Assembly: GCF_024793945.1 (NCBI RefSeq)
Contig: NZ_JANUSD010000007.1
Location: 200,810 to 264,809, forward strand
DNA length: 64,000 nucleotides
Direction of reading: 5' to 3'
Source of the DNA: Emticicia fluvialis
GTDB taxonomy: Bacteria > Bacteroidota > Bacteroidia > Cytophagales > Spirosomataceae
Shown: positions 61,710-64,000 of the stretch, piece after piece
How positions within the stretch are numbered: position 1 is the first letter of the stretch
Layout: the number at the start of each line of letters is the position of its first letter
Program-made: the position numbers and the translations under genes
The notes under the pieces: generated by a model
What the model saw: the letters and a program-made list of their open reading frames with translations, nothing else
Told to the model about the DNA's origin: nothing
Databases searched by the model: none

Positions 61710-63038
61710 ATGACTATTCTTATACTAAATGCCCTGCTGGTAAATGAAGGAAAGATTGAACCACGCGATGTGTTCATTAAAGACGGTATTATTGAACAGA
61801 TAGGCAGCGATTTATCAAGCCATAAAGCCAACCGTATTATTGATGCAACAGGTAAATACCTGCTTCCGGGCGTAATTGACGACCAGGTACATTTTCGTGA
61901 ACCCGGGCTTACTCATAAAGCTAACATCTACACTGAGGCCAAAGCCGCAGTTGCCGGCGGCACTACCAGCTTTATGGAAATGCCTAATACCGTGCCGAAT
62001 GCCCTTACCCAGGACCTGCTGGCCGATAAATACCAGATAGCAGCAGAATCCTCGCTGGCCAATTACTCATTTTATATGGGTACATCGAACGATAATTATG
62101 ATGAGGTAATGCGCACGGATATTCAGAACGTTTGCGGGCTAAAGATTTTTATGGGTAGCTCAACCGGTAATATGCTGGTAGATGACGAACACGTGTTATC
62201 AAAAGTGTTTGCTAACTTTCCGGCCTTGATTGCTACCCATTGCGAAGACGAAGCCACCGTAAAAGCAAACCTTGAAAAATATAAAACCTTATATGGCGAC
62301 AACCCGCCGTATGATGCCCATGCTATTATCAGAAACGAAGAGGCTTGTTATAAATCTTCATCAATGGCAGTAGAACTGGCTAAAAAACACAAAACCAGGT
62401 TGCACATTCTGCATATTTCAAGCAGTGAAGAAATACCACTATTTGAGAAAGGGCCTATAGCCGGCAAACACATTACCTCTGAAGTATGCGTACACCATCT
62501 TTGGTTTGACGCCGAAGATTATAAGCAACTGGGCAACCAGATAAAATGCAACCCTGCCATTAAACATGGGCACAAAGATAAGCTGCTGCAGGCATTGCTA
62601 GACGACCACTTTGATGTTATTGCTACAGACCATGCACCACATACCTGGGACGAGAAACAGCAATCGTATTGGCAGGCTCCGTCTGGCTTACCTTTGGTGC
62701 AGCACTCGCTAAATGTTATGCTTGAGTTTTATAAACAAGGAAAAATTTCTTTGGAGCGCATCGTAGAGAAAATGTCGCACGCAGTGGCCGACTGTTTCCA
62801 GATTGAGCGACGGGGATATATCAGAGAGGGCTATTGGGCAGATTTAACACTGGTTGATTTGAATGCGACTACGCTGGTAGACAAAAACAGCTTGTATAGC
62901 AAATGTGGCTGGTCGCCGTTTGAAGGAACCGAATTTCAATCAAAAGTAACGCATACCATAGTTTCGGGCAATATTGTATATGCCAACGGCCAGTTTAATG
63001 AGCACATAAAAGGACAAAGAATGAAGTTTACCAGATAG
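61710..63038 (+). CDS. pyrC: Dihydroorotase
   Basis: Forms dihydroorotate from carbamoyl aspartate in pyrimidine synthesis. 442-aa amidohydrolase: GVIDDQVHFREPGLTHKANI (metal site), AGGTTSFMEMPNTVPNALTQ, ATHCEDEATVKAN, LHILHISSSEE and VIATDHAPHTWDEKQ. The usual HxH metal pair appears as Q59-V-H61, so the first His is Gln; I recall this from other Bacteroidota but cannot check. LKIFMGSSTGN may supply the carbamylated lysine. A single-gene unit with no other pyr gene nearby. Confidence 0.92.
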   Translation: MTILILNALLVNEGKIEPRDVFIKDGIIEQIGSDLSSHKANRIIDATGKYLLPGVIDDQVHFREPGLTHKANIYTEAKAAVAGGTTSFMEMPNTVPNALTQDLLADKYQIAAESSLANYSFYMGTSNDNYDEVMRTDIQNVCGLKIFMGSSTGNMLVDDEHVLSKVFANFPALIATHCEDEATVKANLEKYKTLYGDNPPYDAHAIIRNEEACYKSSSMAVELAKKHKTRLHILHISSSEEIPLFEKGPIAGKHITSEVCVHHLWFDAEDYKQLGNQIKCNPAIKHGHKDKLLQALLDDHFDVIATDHAPHTWDEKQQSYWQAPSGLPLVQHSLNVMLEFYKQGKISLERIVEKMSHAVADCFQIERRGYIREGYWADLTLVDLNATTLVDKNSLYSKCGWSPFEGTEFQSKVTHTIVSGNIVYANGQFNEHIKGQRMKFTR

Positions 63039-63150
63039 GCATTAACGAATGATTAACAGTTTTATGAAGAGATTTTGTAACAATCGTAGAGGTTTGAGCG
63101 TTATGCTTGCCAGACACAACGTTTAATTCTCAACATAAAAATCGCAGACA

Positions 63151-63861
63151 ATGAAACCATTATTTTTTGCTTTCCTGATTTCAGGCCTGGCTCTTACCGC
63201 AAACGCACAAGACAGAACCGACAAAGAACCGGTTAAGAAAATTGAAGTGACGGGTTCGTCTGAAATGGAAATTACCCCTGACGAAATATACTTTGCTATC
63301 TCTTTAAAAGAGTATTTTAAAGACGAAAAAAACCAGAAAGACAAGGTTGCTATTGATGTGCTTGAAAAACAGCTGATAGCATCCATAACCAAAGCTGGTA
63401 TACCGAGAGAGAACCTGACCATTGGCTCGATATCTGGCTATAGAAACTGGACAGGCAAGAAAAAACCTTTGTATTTTCTGGAGGGTAAAAGATATATGTT
63501 GAAACTGAACAACTTGTATAAGTCTGATGTGATTCTGGACGGGGTCGACGACCGGGGCATTGAGTACGTTTCTATTGACCATGTAGATCATTCGAAAATT
63601 AAAGAATACAGAAAAGAGATAAAAATCAAAGCCTTACAGGCTGCAAAAGAAAAGGCAACCTATCTGCTTGAATCTATCAACGAAAAAGTAGGTGATGTGC
63701 TGACCATTGAAGAACAGGAAGACCAGTATTACTCACCACAACCCATGCTGGCTAACGTAAGAATGATGAAAGCCGATGCCGCACCCATGGAAGACAGCAG
63801 CCTTGAGTATCAGAAAATAAAGCTCAGCTACAAGATGAAGGCGGCTTTTAGGATAAAGTGA
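63151..63861 (+). CDS. Secreted SIMPL-domain protein (DUF541)
   Basis: 236-aa exported protein: signal peptide MKPLFFAFLISGLALTANAQ, then a SIMPL/DUF541 domain: KIEVTGSSEMEITPDEIYFA, SISGYRNW, KALQAAKEKATYLLESINEK, VGDVLTIEEQED. Family members are periplasmic or outer-membrane associated and of unclear function. No partner is seen. The right neighbour is a possible IS end. Confidence 0.88.
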   Translation: MKPLFFAFLISGLALTANAQDRTDKEPVKKIEVTGSSEMEITPDEIYFAISLKEYFKDEKNQKDKVAIDVLEKQLIASITKAGIPRENLTIGSISGYRNWTGKKKPLYFLEGKRYMLKLNNLYKSDVILDGVDDRGIEYVSIDHVDHSKIKEYRKEIKIKALQAAKEKATYLLESINEKVGDVLTIEEQEDQYYSPQPMLANVRMMKADAAPMEDSSLEYQKIKLSYKMKAAFRIK

Positions 63862-63883
63862 TGGTTTTGATTAATAATAAAAG

Positions 63884-64000
63884 AGGCTGTCTAAAAAGGT
63901 CTAAAAATAGGAATCCCCGGTCAAAAAAGACGCGGGGATTTTTCTTTGTTCCTCTAAAAAGTGTTATCTTAGAGGTGCAACACAAAGAGAAGATGAAGAT
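63884..64000 (+). mobile_element. Possible left end of an insertion sequence (cut by window edge)
   Basis: GAGGCTGTCTAAAAAGG (63884-63900) has the look of an IS terminal repeat. It is followed by an AATCCCCG/CGGGGATT hairpin (63912-63919, 63933-63940) with a T-tail, then CCTCTAA/TTAGAGG (63951-63957, 63969-63975), and an ATG at 63993 after AAGAGAAG that could start a transposase. No transposase sequence is visible; the first hairpin may simply terminate the SIMPL gene. Confidence 0.35.

Noticed and set aside
1..64000. tRNA, rRNA, CRISPR or prophage
   Set aside because: No cloverleaf, regularly spaced repeats, or phage structural genes seen on reading both strands; small RNAs could still be missed.

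Overview
The window comes from a Bacteroidota genome, most likely a member of the Cytophagales. The evidence is two SusC/SusD pairs, a GldG gliding-motility protein, several lipobox and signal-peptide proteins, a DUF4293 protein, and promoters of the Bacteroidota type (TTTG, about 18-21 nt, TAnnTTTG) upstream of several genes. Nearly all of it is single-copy chromosomal DNA. No rRNA, tRNA, CRISPR array or prophage was found. The only hint of a mobile element is a possible IS end at the right edge.

Layout. 1-14.9 kb: a partial GMC oxidoreductase, a P-type cation ATPase, a solitary gldG, a DUF985 cupin, DUF4293, an SDR epimerase related to CDP-tyvelose/paratose epimerases, an ethanolamine-type permease, an HGSNAT-like membrane acyltransferase, a GNAT enzyme, an RsmF-like rRNA methyltransferase and a solitary tsf with its own promoter. 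15-21.1 kb: lipoproteins and secreted proteins, including a four-gene cluster with a signal-peptide-bearing YidD and two related TPR proteins. 21.1-31.2 kb: sugar and housekeeping genes (DUF1080, a second HGSNAT-like protein, a gnd-gntK gluconate operon, GtrA, a secreted esterase, YdeI, RlmN, an SDR). 31.4-41.1 kb: two tandem SusC-SusD pairs without adjacent CAZymes. 41.4-51.6 kb: cysteine desulfurase, an Lrp-type regulator divergent from ornithine aminotransferase with an inverted-repeat pair between them, two tandem FKBP lipoproteins, an NrnA-type phosphoesterase, a GH32 fructan hydrolase and a Tat-exported Gfo/Idh/MocA protein.

The most interesting region is 51.7-60.1 kb, a complete tryptophan operon. 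It has a Bacteroidota-type promoter and an unannotated 19-residue leader peptide with three consecutive Trp codons. A perfect 12-bp terminator followed by six Ts comes next, and an alternative pairing overlaps the leader-peptide stop codon, so this is a classical ribosome-mediated attenuator. The gene order is trpL, a small bacterial-PH-like membrane protein, trpE, trpG, trpD, trpC, trpF, a 70-aa protein of unknown function, a nucleotidyltransferase-fold protein, trpB, a secreted Dabb-domain protein and trpA. The non-trp genes are tightly packed: trpF/70-aa gene and 70-aa gene/nucleotidyltransferase overlap by 4 and 1 nt, and the nucleotidyltransferase overlaps trpB by 23 nt. They would therefore share tryptophan-responsive expression. 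The 70-aa/nucleotidyltransferase pair is the best candidate here for an undescribed system.

The window ends with a secreted aspartic protease with a PDZ domain, dihydroorotase, a SIMPL-domain protein and the possible IS end. Functions are assigned from motifs and remembered family features only; no database search was possible.
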